A stretch of DNA of 64,000 nucleotides from NCBI RefSeq assembly GCF_963974575.1, contig NZ_CAXBBQ010000005.1:186001-250000 (forward strand), given 5' to 3'. The notes under the pieces were generated by a model. The model was not told the DNA's origin, ran no database searches, and saw nothing but the letters and a program-made list of their open reading frames with translations. Source of the stretch: Sphingosinicella sp963974575 (GTDB lineage: Bacteria; Pseudomonadota; Alphaproteobacteria; Sphingomonadales; Sphingomonadaceae). Shown one piece after another: positions 16,650 through 25,181 of the stretch; position 1 is the stretch's first letter, and each line of letters opens with the position of its first letter. A program made the translations under genes and the position numbers.

Positions 16650-17587
16650 ACCGATCATATCCCAAATCCCTTTTGCTGGTCGGCATTGCCGTCGGTACTG
16701 GTACAGCAGCGCCGGTAGCACGTGCCGATGCGTCATCGCTTCAGATACCGGCCGGCATCGCCGGCTCCAGCGTGCCCGCGATGCATGTCCCGATGGCGGC
16801 GCGATCGGGAGTCTCGGCGATACGCCCGGCAGACAATGTGGATGCCGCAAACCGCGCCGCACTGCGGGAACCGGGCAGCCACAACTATCTGAATGCCGTT
16901 CAGGTCTACCCGTACAGCGCAGGCGCACTTTATCGGGTTTTTGCAGCGCCCGAACGGGTGACCGATATCATGCTCGAGCCCGGCGAGACCCTTATCGCCG
17001 TCGCTGCCGGCGATACCGTGCGCTGGACGGTCGGCGATACGGCGAGCGGCGCGGGGGAGACGAGGCGCACGCATATCCTCGTCAAGCCGCTTGCGCCGGG
17101 TCTCTCCACCAATGTTGTCATCACGACCGACCGGCGCGCCTATCATCTTCTGCTCTCAAGCACAGCGGCGAGCGCGATGACCGCGCTTTCATGGACCTAT
17201 CCCGAGGATGCGCTGCTGGCACTCCGCCGTGCCGAAGCCGCCGCCGCGGCGCGGACGCCCGCAGCGCCCGGTCTCATGCTCGAGGATCTGTCGTTCGGCT
17301 ATACGATCAGCGGCGACAGACCCGTCTGGCGCCCGCAGCAGGTCTTCGACGATGGTCGCCAGACCTTCATTGCGTTCGCGCCGGCCATTGCGGTGAGCGA
17401 GGCACCGCCACTCTTCGTGCTCGACGCGAAAGGCAGCGCCATGCTCGTCAACTACCGGATGGCAGGCCGCTATTATATCGTCGATCGCCTGTTCGACGTC
17501 GCTGAACTGCGGCTTGGCGAAAAGCCCCAGACCATCGTGCGGATCGCGCGCGACGGCCAGACCGGCAAGCGACGGAGGCCGTCATGA
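16646..17587 (+). CDS. trbG: TrbG, VirB9-like outer-membrane-complex protein
   Basis: 313 residues with a signal peptide-like start. The VirB9/CagX region includes YPYSAGALYRVFAAPERVTD, the DTVRWTVGD segment and, towards the C-terminus, RPVWRPQQVFDDGRQTFI and a final VAELRLGEKP. It forms the periplasmic and outer-membrane core with TrbI. The start and stop both overlap neighbours (trbF and trbI) by four bases. Confidence 0.94.
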   Translation: MNRSYPKSLLLVGIAVGTGTAAPVARADASSLQIPAGIAGSSVPAMHVPMAARSGVSAIRPADNVDAANRAALREPGSHNYLNAVQVYPYSAGALYRVFAAPERVTDIMLEPGETLIAVAAGDTVRWTVGDTASGAGETRRTHILVKPLAPGLSTNVVITTDRRAYHLLLSSTAASAMTALSWTYPEDALLALRRAEAAAAARTPAAPGLMLEDLSFGYTISGDRPVWRPQQVFDDGRQTFIAFAPAIAVSEAPPLFVLDAKGSAMLVNYRMAGRYYIVDRLFDVAELRLGEKPQTIVRIARDGQTGKRRRPS

Positions 17588-18789
17588 CGCCGGACACGGT
17601 AGAAGCGGCAAGCGAAGTCGCGCCGCAGTCGCCCAAGCTTGACCCTGAAACGCTCGTACTGCGCGGGCGGCCGCCACGTGTCGTCCGGTTCAGGCGCGGG
17701 GTCATCATCGGCCTCGTCGGTGTGGGGGCCTCACTTGTCCTGGCGGCGCTCTGGTTCGGGCTCGAACCGGCACAGCCGGCGCGCAGCGATCCGGTCGATC
17801 TTCCTTTGCGCCCGCGGCACGAGCGCGTCGCCGATGTTCTCGCTGGTGCACCGAAGGATTATGCGGAGATCCCCGTGCTCGGGCCGCCGCTTCCCGGTGA
17901 CCTTGGCAGGCCCATTCTGGCGCATCGCCGGTCGGCGGGGCTGGAGTCCGAAGCCCCGTTAGCCCCGGCTTCAGACGCTGCTGCCGCCGAAGCAGAGCGA
18001 CGTGCGGCCGAGTTGCAGGCGGCGCGGGCTTCGGGTGTCATGGTACGGCTTGAACAGTCCGGAAGATCGGGCACCGGAATAGCGGTGGGGGGCGACGCTT
18101 TATCCGGACCGGCGCCCGCCGAGCCCGGGGATCCGGGCAGCCCCGGTATCGAAGGTCGTGCCGACGCGCGGGCGAAGACAAACGGGCGCGCGCTTCCGCA
18201 AGCTCTTGTGCCGCCCGGATCGCCTTATACGCTGAGCGCCGGCAGCGTCATTGCCGCAAGCCTGCTCACCGGTTTGAACTCCGACCTTCCCGGTCTCGTC
18301 ACAGCGCAGGTGACCGAAGGTGTCTACGATACAGCGACTGGACGCGTTCTTCTCATTCCGCAGGGCGCGCGGCTTGTCGGACGCTACGATAATTCGGTCG
18401 CTTTCGGACAGAGCCGCGCGCGTGTCGTCTGGGAAAGACTGATCATGCCGGGCGGTGCTTCTGTCGCGCTCGGCAACATGCCCGCCACGGATACTGCCGG
18501 CTACGCAGGCATCAGCGACAGCATCGACCGGCACGGAGGCACGCTCCTCAAAGGCGTTCTGCTCTCCAGCCTGCTCGGGGTTGGCGCCGAGCTCAGCATT
18601 GAGGGTGAAGACGATCTTGTTGAGGCGCTCCGCGAGTCCGCACAGCAGGGTACGGCGCGCGCCGGCGATCAGGTTGTGGCGAAAGCGCTCGGTATCCAGC
18701 CAACGCTGACCGTGCGACCCGGCTGGCCACTTCGCGTCCTCGTGCACGAGGATCTGATCCTTTCGCCATGGGAAGGAGGGGAGCGATGA
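17584..18789 (+). CDS. trbI: TrbI, VirB10-like channel protein
   Basis: 401 residues. A cytoplasmic N-terminus is followed by one membrane segment near residues 40-60 and a Pro/Ala-rich linker to about residue 190. The C-terminal VirB10/TrbI beta-barrel domain contains SPYTLSAGSVIAASLLTGLN, DTATGRVLLIPQGARLVGRY and the terminal RPGWPLRVLVHEDLIL. These are firm family hallmarks. The stop overlaps the DUF2274 gene start. Confidence 0.95.
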   Translation: MTPDTVEAASEVAPQSPKLDPETLVLRGRPPRVVRFRRGVIIGLVGVGASLVLAALWFGLEPAQPARSDPVDLPLRPRHERVADVLAGAPKDYAEIPVLGPPLPGDLGRPILAHRRSAGLESEAPLAPASDAAAAEAERRAAELQAARASGVMVRLEQSGRSGTGIAVGGDALSGPAPAEPGDPGSPGIEGRADARAKTNGRALPQALVPPGSPYTLSAGSVIAASLLTGLNSDLPGLVTAQVTEGVYDTATGRVLLIPQGARLVGRYDNSVAFGQSRARVVWERLIMPGGASVALGNMPATDTAGYAGISDSIDRHGGTLLKGVLLSSLLGVGAELSIEGEDDLVEALRESAQQGTARAGDQVVAKALGIQPTLTVRPGWPLRVLVHEDLILSPWEGGER

Positions 18790-19004
18790 TCAGGCTTCCG
18801 AAGCTCCCGGACAGGACGCCGGTCAAACTTGCGATCACGATTATGCCGGATCTCGATGAAAAGCTGCGTGAATATGCCGGTTTTTACAAAGATTTTTACG
18901 GCAATGAAGAGTCCGTTTCGTCTCTCGTTCCCGCAATCCTCGAGGCTTTTCTCGAAGGAGATCGCGAATTTTCAAGGAGAAGGAAGAAACTGGGCGCTAA
19001 GTGA
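18786..19004 (+). CDS. DUF2274-family small protein ending the trb operon
   Basis: 72 residues starting MIRLPKLPDRTPVKLAITI, then LDEKLREYAGFYKDFYG and LVPAILEAFLEGD. This is the DUF2274 pattern, a small protein usually encoded right after trbI. The layout (strand, helix, helix) suggests a ribbon-helix-helix DNA-binding or operon-linked role, which is inference. It starts at an ATGA overlap with trbI; the seven codons upstream in frame belong to the shadow. Confidence 0.82.
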   Translation: MIRLPKLPDRTPVKLAITIMPDLDEKLREYAGFYKDFYGNEESVSSLVPAILEAFLEGDREFSRRRKKLGAK

Positions 19005-19284
19005 TTTTATTGTTGGGAAAATATCGAAAAATTTTTCGAAAATATTCGAGATATTTGTTCTTTATATTACTTTTTTACTGTCTGGACTGTGGGAAAGCAT
19101 CGGAGCATCGTGGTGCGAACGCGTCACCCTCGTAGGAAAATTGGCGGCAGAAAGGTGAAATCGACACCGCCGCACGAGGGTCTTTGCGCTTTGGTACGTC
19201 ATATGGCGCGAGTAGCGGCCGAACGCGACTACGGCCAGCTGCTCGAACACGGTGTTCAACCCGGCAGACCAGGTGAAGATGACC
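19005..19284. other. AT-rich junction between the conjugation operon and the recombinase
   Basis: This 280-base stretch is far more AT-rich than its surroundings over its first 80 bases. It contains the perfect 14-base palindrome CGAAAAATTTTTCG (19025-19038), nested in flanking AATAT / ATATT. It may hold a terminator for the trb operon and the promoter of the recombinase. A possible small gene covers its right half. Confidence 0.5.
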
Positions 19285-19322
19285 ATGAAAAGAGCAGCAA
19301 TTTACGCAAGGTACTCAAGTGA
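19110..19322 (+). CDS. Possible small basic protein overlapping the recombinase start
   Basis: An open frame from GTG at 19089 or 19110 to 19322 encodes about 70 residues: a basic N-terminus (RTRHPRRKIGGRKVKS), then ALVRHMARVAAERDYGQLLEHG. Similar short basic proteins with an 'ARxxAxRDY' helix occur just ahead of recombinase genes in related elements, from memory. It overlaps the recombinase start in another frame. There is no clear ribosome binding site, so it is uncertain. Confidence 0.35.
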   Translation: MVRTRHPRRKIGGRKVKSTPPHEGLCALVRHMARVAAERDYGQLLEHGVQPGRPGEDDHEKSSNLRKVLK

Positions 19323-20967
19323 TTTGCAAAGCGATGCATCGATCGAGGATCAGGTGCGGGGAGGCAGGGAGTTTGCGCTGAGAAACGGCTGGGATGTAGC
19401 CGAAGCGCGCATTTACACCGACCATGGCATGAGCGGCGCCAACATGATGCGCCCCGGACTTCAGATGCTGCTCATCGACGCGCAGGCGGGAAAATTCGAC
19501 GTTGTCGTGGCCGAGGCGCTCGATCGCCTATCCCGCGACCAGGCCGATGTCGCCACCATCCGCAAGCGATTGCTGTTCGCCGAAGTCGACATGCACACGC
19601 TGTCGGAAGGCGAGATCAGCGAGCTTCACATTGGCCTTAAAGGCACAATGAATGCCCTGTTTCTGAAGGATCTGGCGATCAAGACGCGCAGGGGTCAGCG
19701 CGGGCGCGTTGAGAGCGGAAAGTCGGGTGGCGGACTGCCCTACGGCTACCGCATCAAATCCGTCGGCGAGTTTGAGATCGATGCCGCCCAAGCCGTGGTG
19801 GTTCAGCGTATCTTCAAGGAATATGCTGACGGCGTCAGTCCTCGCCGGATTGCGGCGATGCTCAATCGCGAGGGTATCGCGAACCCGTCCGGTGCAGGCT
19901 GGACGCAGTCGACGCTCAACGGCAATGCGAAACGCGGAACCGGCATTCTCAACAATGAGCTCTACAACGGGCGCCGGATCTGGAACCGCACGCGCAAGGT
20001 CAAGGATCCTGATACGGGTGTGCGGCTGTCGCGGGAAAACCCGCCGGAGGAATGGGTCGTCCACGACGTGCCCGAACTTCGCATTGTGGACGAGGCTCTC
20101 TGGAACAGGGCAAAGGCGCGGCAGGAGCGCATGCAGCATTCGTCCTTCACCCTTCAGGACAAGCGGCGGCCCCGGAACCTGCTATCGTTCCTTCTGAAAT
20201 GCGGCGAGTGCGGCGGCGGATTCAGCAAGTCGGCACGTAATCACTATGGATGTTCGACATCCCAGAACAAAGGGACCTGCCGCAACTCGCTGCGGATCAG
20301 GCAGGACGTGCTCGAAGGTGCAGTGCTCACGGCGCTTAAACAGCACCTGATGCGTCCCGAACTCTGTGCCGAGTTCTGCCGCGAGTACATGGAGCATGTG
20401 AACCGGCTGCGCTCCGAACGAAATGCGACGATCAACGCCTGGCAGGCCGAACGGGACCGCCTGCAGGGACGTCGGGACAGGATCGTGAAGGCCGTCGGAG
20501 ATGGCTACACGAGCGAGGACATGAAGAACGAGTTCAATGCGAACTTCGCGCGTCGCAAGGAGCTTGATCGGCTTTTGAGCGAAACGCCGCGGGCGCCGGT
20601 GTTGATGCACCCATCGATGTCCGAACGTTATCGGACCGAGGTGACCGAACTGACGCGACTGCTTGGATGCAGCGACCGCAGAACCGAGGCAGCGGACGCG
20701 CTGCGATCCCTTATCGACAGGATCATCCTCACCCCGAACGAAGACAGAACCGGGCTTGTGGTCGACCTTCACGGCGACCTCGCAGGCATCATCAACCTCG
20801 CGGCCGATCGTGACGGCAAGCGGCGGGGCACGGCACTCGATGCGCTCACGCTCGACGCACTGAACCGTTTTCGTATCAATGCAATGCAGGAAAACGTTCA
20901 GCGCGCCTCTCAGAGGAGGGTCGGTCGCGTTGCGAAATGTCAGGAAAGGTTGGCTCCCCGGGCCTGA
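19285..20967 (+). CDS. Large serine recombinase, probable integrase of the element
   Basis: About 560 residues. The N-terminal resolvase domain has the catalytic Ser in AAIYARYSSDLQ, followed by SIEDQ and the DVVVAEALDRLSRDQ motif. The recombinase domain (GGLPYGYRI, RRIAAMLNREGI) leads to a zinc ribbon (KCGECGGGF ... GCS ... GTCRN) and a C-terminal coiled-coil region (QAERDRLQGRRDRIVKAV). I prefer ATG at 19285, eight bases after AGGTGA; ATG at 19279 is too close to that site. The last 17 bases of the gene lie within the 3' end of the tRNA-Asn gene, and the stop TGA is made from T-arm sequence. This placement suggests that it integrated the island at that tRNA. Confidence 0.9.
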   Translation: MKRAAIYARYSSDLQSDASIEDQVRGGREFALRNGWDVAEARIYTDHGMSGANMMRPGLQMLLIDAQAGKFDVVVAEALDRLSRDQADVATIRKRLLFAEVDMHTLSEGEISELHIGLKGTMNALFLKDLAIKTRRGQRGRVESGKSGGGLPYGYRIKSVGEFEIDAAQAVVVQRIFKEYADGVSPRRIAAMLNREGIANPSGAGWTQSTLNGNAKRGTGILNNELYNGRRIWNRTRKVKDPDTGVRLSRENPPEEWVVHDVPELRIVDEALWNRAKARQERMQHSSFTLQDKRRPRNLLSFLLKCGECGGGFSKSARNHYGCSTSQNKGTCRNSLRIRQDVLEGAVLTALKQHLMRPELCAEFCREYMEHVNRLRSERNATINAWQAERDRLQGRRDRIVKAVGDGYTSEDMKNEFNANFARRKELDRLLSETPRAPVLMHPSMSERYRTEVTELTRLLGCSDRRTEAADALRSLIDRIILTPNEDRTGLVVDLHGDLAGIINLAADRDGKRRGTALDALTLDALNRFRINAMQENVQRASQRRVGRVAKCQERLAPRA

Positions 20968-21025
20968 TTCGAACAGGCGGCCGTCCGATTAACAGTCGGA
21001 TGCTCTACCGCTGAGCTACCGGGGA
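20951..21025 (-). tRNA. tRNA-Asn(GTT)
   Basis: Read on the minus strand, the 75 bases form TCCCCGG ... CCGGGGA with a G discriminator and encoded CCA. The D-arm is AGCTCAGCGGTAGAGC. The anticodon loop CTGTTAA gives anticodon GTT (Asn), and the T-arm loop is GTTCGAATC. It marks the right boundary of the conjugative island: the serine recombinase gene ends 17 bases inside its 3' end. Confidence 0.95.
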
Positions 21026-21103
21026 ACATGGTCAGGGCGCGGCGTATAACAGTGCCGGTTTCGGCTGCCAAGCCCTGAATGCACGCCCCGTGCGGTGCGT
21101 GCT

Positions 21104-21886
21104 TCAGGTCAGGAACTGTTCCATCGTGATGCGGTCGTCGAGTGCGTATTCGGGGTCGAACAGCAGCTCGAGCGTGATCGAGCGGTCGGTGCTGATACGC
21201 ACGACGTCAACATCGCGCACCTCAAGCTGGTCGGCAACCGCGCTCACCGGGCGCTTTCCGGCCTCCAGCATCCTGAATTCCACCACCGACGCATCGGGGA
21301 TCAGCGCGCCGCGCCAGCGGCGGGGGCGGAAGGGGCTGATCGGGGTCAGCGCGAGGAGGTCGGACTGGAGCGGCAGGATCGGGCCGTTCGCCGAGAGGTT
21401 ATAGGCGGTGGAGCCCGCAGGCGTCGCCACCAGCACGCCGTCGCAGGTGAGTTCGGACATGCGCACGCGCCCGTCGATGGCGATCTCGATCTTGGCGGCC
21501 TGCCGCGTCTCGCGCAGCAGCGAGACTTCGTTGATCGCGGGGGAAACGATGCGGTCGCCGCTGATCGTGCGCGCATCCATTTGCAGCGGGTGCAGCTTGA
21601 AGGCGCGCGCGTTGGCGATGCGTTCGGCGATGCCGTCCGGGCTGTATTCGTTCATCAGGAAACCGACCGTGCCGCGGTTCATGCCGAAGACGCTTGCGGG
21701 GCGTCGCCGATGGAGCACGGCGTGGAGCGTCTGCAGCATGAAGCCGTCGCCGCCGAGCGCGAGAATGATGTCGGCCTCCGCCTCGCTCGCCCAGTCGTAG
21801 AGCGGCAGGATCGCCGCTGCGGCCTCGCGGGCGGCGGGGGTGGGCGAGATGGCGAGCGCCACCTTGCCGGGCAGCTTGTCGTTCAT
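21104..21886 (-). CDS. nadK: NAD kinase
   Basis: 260 residues. It phosphorylates NAD to NADP using ATP. The GGDG motif (ADIILALGGDGFMLQ) near residues 40-48 binds the triphosphate and supplies the catalytic Asp. The NE motif (SPAINEVSLLR) and SELTCDGVLVATPAGSTAY are present, as in all NAD kinases. The length suits short bacterial NadK of Alphaproteobacteria. Its start overlaps the moaA stop by four bases, so the two are co-transcribed. Confidence 0.95.
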   Translation of the reverse strand: MNDKLPGKVALAISPTPAAREAAAAILPLYDWASEAEADIILALGGDGFMLQTLHAVLHRRRPASVFGMNRGTVGFLMNEYSPDGIAERIANARAFKLHPLQMDARTISGDRIVSPAINEVSLLRETRQAAKIEIAIDGRVRMSELTCDGVLVATPAGSTAYNLSANGPILPLQSDLLALTPISPFRPRRWRGALIPDASVVEFRMLEAGKRPVSAVADQLEVRDVDVVRISTDRSITLELLFDPEYALDDRITMEQFLT

Positions 21887-22914
21887 CCGCCGGTCACGCT
21901 CATGTGGCGGGGGACGGCGGCGCGGGGGCCGCCCCGTCCGATGACGAAATCGTGGCCCTTGGGCTTGCGCGTGATGGCCTCGGCGATCGCGGCGTCAAGG
22001 TCCGCGTCGCAGGGCGAGCGGCGCACGGCAGCGCGCAGGTCTGCGCTGTCTTCCTGCCCCAGGCACATGTAGAGCCGCCCCGTCGCGGTCAGCCGTACGC
22101 GGTTGCAGCTTTCGCAGAAATTGTGGGTGAGGGGGGTGATGAAGCCGATCCTGCGGCCCGTCTCCGCGACCTCGACATAGCGCGCGGGGCCGCCCGTCAC
22201 ATAATCGGTTGGTCGGAACGTGAAGCGCTTCGCAAGCTCCGCGCGCACGATGGAAAGCGGCAGGTAGTGGTCGGTGCGGTCTTCGTCGATCTCGCCCATC
22301 GGCATCGTTTCGATGAAGGCGAGGTCGTGCCCCTCGCGGCCGCACCAGGCTGCCATGTCGCCGAGTTCGTCCTCGTTGATGCCGCGCAGCGCCACCGTGT
22401 TGATCTTGATCGCGAGCCCGGCGGCCTTTGCGGCGGCGATGCCGTCCAGCACGCGTGGCAGCTCGCCCCAGCGCGTGATGCGCCGGAAGCGGTCAGCGTC
22501 GAGCGTGTCGAGGCTCACGTTCACGCGGCGGACGCCTGCGGCAGCGAGCGCTTCGGCGTGCTTTGCAAGCTGGTTGCCGTTGGTGGTGAGCGTCAGCTCG
22601 TCGAGACCCCGCCCCAGATGCCGCGCGAGCGAGTCGACAAGGCTCACGATACCGCGTCGCACCAGCGGCTCGCCGCCCGTCAGCCGCACCTTGCGCACGC
22701 CGCGCCGGATGAAGGCGGATGCGATGCGGTCGATCTCTTCCAGGCTCAGCACTTCGGACTTCGGTAGGAACTGCATGGTTTCCGCCATGCAGTAGGTGCA
22801 CCGAAAATCGCAGCGATCGGTCACGGAGACGCGCAGGTACGTCACCGCCCGCCCGAAGGGGTCGATCAGCGGGCTTTGCCCGGCCGTCTCTACGCTTTCG
22901 TCCTGCATCGTCAT
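21883..22914 (-). CDS. moaA: GTP 3',8-cyclase MoaA (molybdenum cofactor step 1)
   Basis: 343 residues. This radical SAM enzyme converts GTP to 3',8-cyclo-GTP together with MoaC. The N-terminal cluster motif CDFRCTYC (Cys 35, 39, 42) binds the SAM-linked 4Fe-4S cluster. The C-terminal cluster is seen as NFCESCNRVRLT with a third Cys at GRLYMCLGQ. The protein ends in the conserved Gly-Gly (SVTGG) known to be needed in MoaA. It is encoded upstream of and overlaps nadK. No other moa genes are in the window. Confidence 0.95.
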   Translation of the reverse strand: MTMQDESVETAGQSPLIDPFGRAVTYLRVSVTDRCDFRCTYCMAETMQFLPKSEVLSLEEIDRIASAFIRRGVRKVRLTGGEPLVRRGIVSLVDSLARHLGRGLDELTLTTNGNQLAKHAEALAAAGVRRVNVSLDTLDADRFRRITRWGELPRVLDGIAAAKAAGLAIKINTVALRGINEDELGDMAAWCGREGHDLAFIETMPMGEIDEDRTDHYLPLSIVRAELAKRFTFRPTDYVTGGPARYVEVAETGRRIGFITPLTHNFCESCNRVRLTATGRLYMCLGQEDSADLRAAVRRSPCDADLDAAIAEAITRKPKGHDFVIGRGGPRAAVPRHMSVTGG

Positions 22915-23030
22915 CCAGAGTTAGTCGTGCCGGGGGCGGGCGGCAAGGTTTGCCGTGATGGTGCGCGGCGCTGGCCTTTGCAGGGCGCCGTGATAGTGTT
23001 ACAGGCGCTGCGAGTTCCACACGAGGTGAA

Positions 23031-25115
23031 ATGCACGGCTCATCGCTTTCTGCGCCCGTCTTTCTCGCCTCATTCCGCTACCGGCGCGAAGCGCAGGATG
23101 CCATTGAGGCGACAGGACGTCCGGTTATCGTCAGCCTCCGGCCCGACGATGCAGCCCGTCGCTATGCCGCGTCGGAAGCGCTGATTGCCATTGTCGACGC
23201 GCGCGGCGCGCTGCAACGCGGCCTCCAGCAGGTTGAGCAGCTTTCGCAGGCGGTGCAGGAGCGGCGCGGCGGTCTTCTCGTGCTCTTGTCGCGCAGCGAT
23301 GCAGCCTCGCTCGGCGATGTCTATACGGCGGGCGCCACGCATTATTTGATCAGCCCGTTCGGCGGGTCGGAGCTTGGCCAGTCGCTGCGCTTCGTCGAGC
23401 GCTCGATCCGGCGGATGCAGAAGACGAGCGCCGAGGCGGCCGTGGCCTCCGCGCAGGCCTCGATCGGCGGCACGGCGCGCTGGGAATGGAGCGTTGGCGA
23501 CGATTTCGTCCGTATCGGCCCGCCGCTCGCCGTGCTCATCGGCGATCCGCCCCACACCGACCGGCTTTCGCTCGACGATGCGTTCCTGCGGCTCGATCGG
23601 CGGGCGCGGGCGCAGGCGCGTCGTGCCGTTCGCCGCATCTGGCAGGCGGGCATCCCCGGCGAGGTCGAGCATCGCCTCATTCTCGATGGTCGGCCGCATA
23701 CCTATGTTCACCACATCAGGCCGACGCGCGACGCTGCGGGCAGTGTGATCGGGCTCACCGCCACGGTCGAGGATTTGGATTCAACGCTCATCGAGCGTCG
23801 GCTGTCCGCGCATTTCGACACGCTGACCGGCCTTGCGAACCTCCGCCACGCCCGTGTGTGGGTGGATGAAAAGCTGAACACGCGCGCCGGGCACAACCCC
23901 GCGTGCATCGTCGTGATGTTCGCGATCAGCCGCTTCGATCAGGTCAACGCCGCCTATGGCCGCGCGGTTGCGGATTCGCTGCTGCAGGCCGTGGGCCGCC
24001 GCCTGCGCCGCCTGCTCAACGACCAGACCGCCGAAAGCGAGCTTCCCGCGCGTCTGGGCGGTGCCGAGTTCGCTGTCGCTTTTGCGGGACCGATCACGCT
24101 CAATCAGGCCGTGTTCTTCAGCCAGCGCATCGGCAAGGGCTTCGAAAAGCCGTTCATCGTCGGTGGGCGCGTCATCCACCTGTCGTGCCGTCTCGGCATC
24201 GCAGCGAGCGACGAGGAGGTGACGACCGCGGACGAGCTGTTCCAGCGCGCGAGCGCTGCGCTCTCCAGCGCCAAGGAACTCGATCCCAACAGCTTCCAGG
24301 TCTTCCTTTCCGACGAGCACGGCAACCCGGCGCGCTTCGCCAGTCTGGAGGCGGATCTGCGCGCGGCGGCGGAGCGGCGCGGCCTCAGCCTGCTCTATCA
24401 GCCGCAGGTCGATATCGTCACCAACCGCATCGTCGGCGTCGAGGCGCTGGTGCGCTGGGAGCATCCGCTCTACGGCGTGCTTCCCGCCGAAACCCTGTTC
24501 GCCATCGCCGAGCGCGCCGAGTTCGGCACCCGGCTCGGCGAACAGATCATGCGTCAGGCGTGCGGCGAAGCGGCGGCGTGGCCCGAGCATCTGCGCGATC
24601 TCAGGCTCTCGATCAACGTCACGGCGGCGGACATGCGCGCGGCCGATTTCGAGCGCATTGTCGCGGAATCGCTTGCAGACAGTCACTTCCCCCCGTCGCG
24701 GCTGACGCTTGAGGTCACCGAGGGCGGCCTCGTCGAGGATCTGGAGCACGCATCGGAAATTCTCTCGAAGCTCAGGCACCGGGGCATCAGCGTCGCCATC
24801 GATGATTTCGGCACCGGCTACTCGTCGCTTGCCTACCTGAAGTCGCTGCCGCTCGATATCCTCAAGGTCGACAAGAAGCTCGTCACCGATCTCTCGGGCT
24901 CGACGCGCGACCGCGTTATTGTGCGCGGCGTCGTCGATATGGCGCGTTCGCTCGGCATGGTCGTCGTCGCGGAGGGGGTCGAAACCGAGAGCCAGCTCGA
25001 AACGCTCGTGCGCGAAGGCTGCAACTGGTATCAAGGCTATCTGTGCAGCCCGCCGCTCGCGCTCGGCGACCTTCCGGGGTTCGTGGAAAACTGGCAGCGC
25101 GCCCGCGCCGCTTGA
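23031..25115 (+). CDS. PAS-GGDEF-EAL protein with degenerate GGDEF (probable c-di-GMP phosphodiesterase)
   Basis: 694 residues, cytoplasmic, with no membrane segment. Residues 1-125 resemble a receiver domain without its phosphoacceptor Asp. Residues 150-250 look like a PAS fold, and residues 255-430 a GGDEF domain whose signature is GGAEF (343-347). Loss of the Asp is expected to abolish cyclase activity. Residues 437-690 are an EAL domain with EALVRW (471-476), LEVTEGG and DDFGTGYSSLAYLK, which look catalytic. GAGGTG precedes the ATG. A related regulatory protein follows 66 bases downstream on the same strand. Hydrolysis of c-di-GMP is the likely activity, possibly regulated by GTP binding to the dead GGDEF. 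Confidence 0.88.
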   Translation: MHGSSLSAPVFLASFRYRREAQDAIEATGRPVIVSLRPDDAARRYAASEALIAIVDARGALQRGLQQVEQLSQAVQERRGGLLVLLSRSDAASLGDVYTAGATHYLISPFGGSELGQSLRFVERSIRRMQKTSAEAAVASAQASIGGTARWEWSVGDDFVRIGPPLAVLIGDPPHTDRLSLDDAFLRLDRRARAQARRAVRRIWQAGIPGEVEHRLILDGRPHTYVHHIRPTRDAAGSVIGLTATVEDLDSTLIERRLSAHFDTLTGLANLRHARVWVDEKLNTRAGHNPACIVVMFAISRFDQVNAAYGRAVADSLLQAVGRRLRRLLNDQTAESELPARLGGAEFAVAFAGPITLNQAVFFSQRIGKGFEKPFIVGGRVIHLSCRLGIAASDEEVTTADELFQRASAALSSAKELDPNSFQVFLSDEHGNPARFASLEADLRAAAERRGLSLLYQPQVDIVTNRIVGVEALVRWEHPLYGVLPAETLFAIAERAEFGTRLGEQIMRQACGEAAAWPEHLRDLRLSINVTAADMRAADFERIVAESLADSHFPPSRLTLEVTEGGLVEDLEHASEILSKLRHRGISVAIDDFGTGYSSLAYLKSLPLDILKVDKKLVTDLSGSTRDRVIVRGVVDMARSLGMVVVAEGVETESQLETLVREGCNWYQGYLCSPPLALGDLPGFVENWQRARAA

Positions 25116-25181
25116 CCAATCCTTAACTGCCGTCGCTTAGAAAGCTCTGTGTTAACGCTCTAACAGGGGGCAGGCTGGTTC

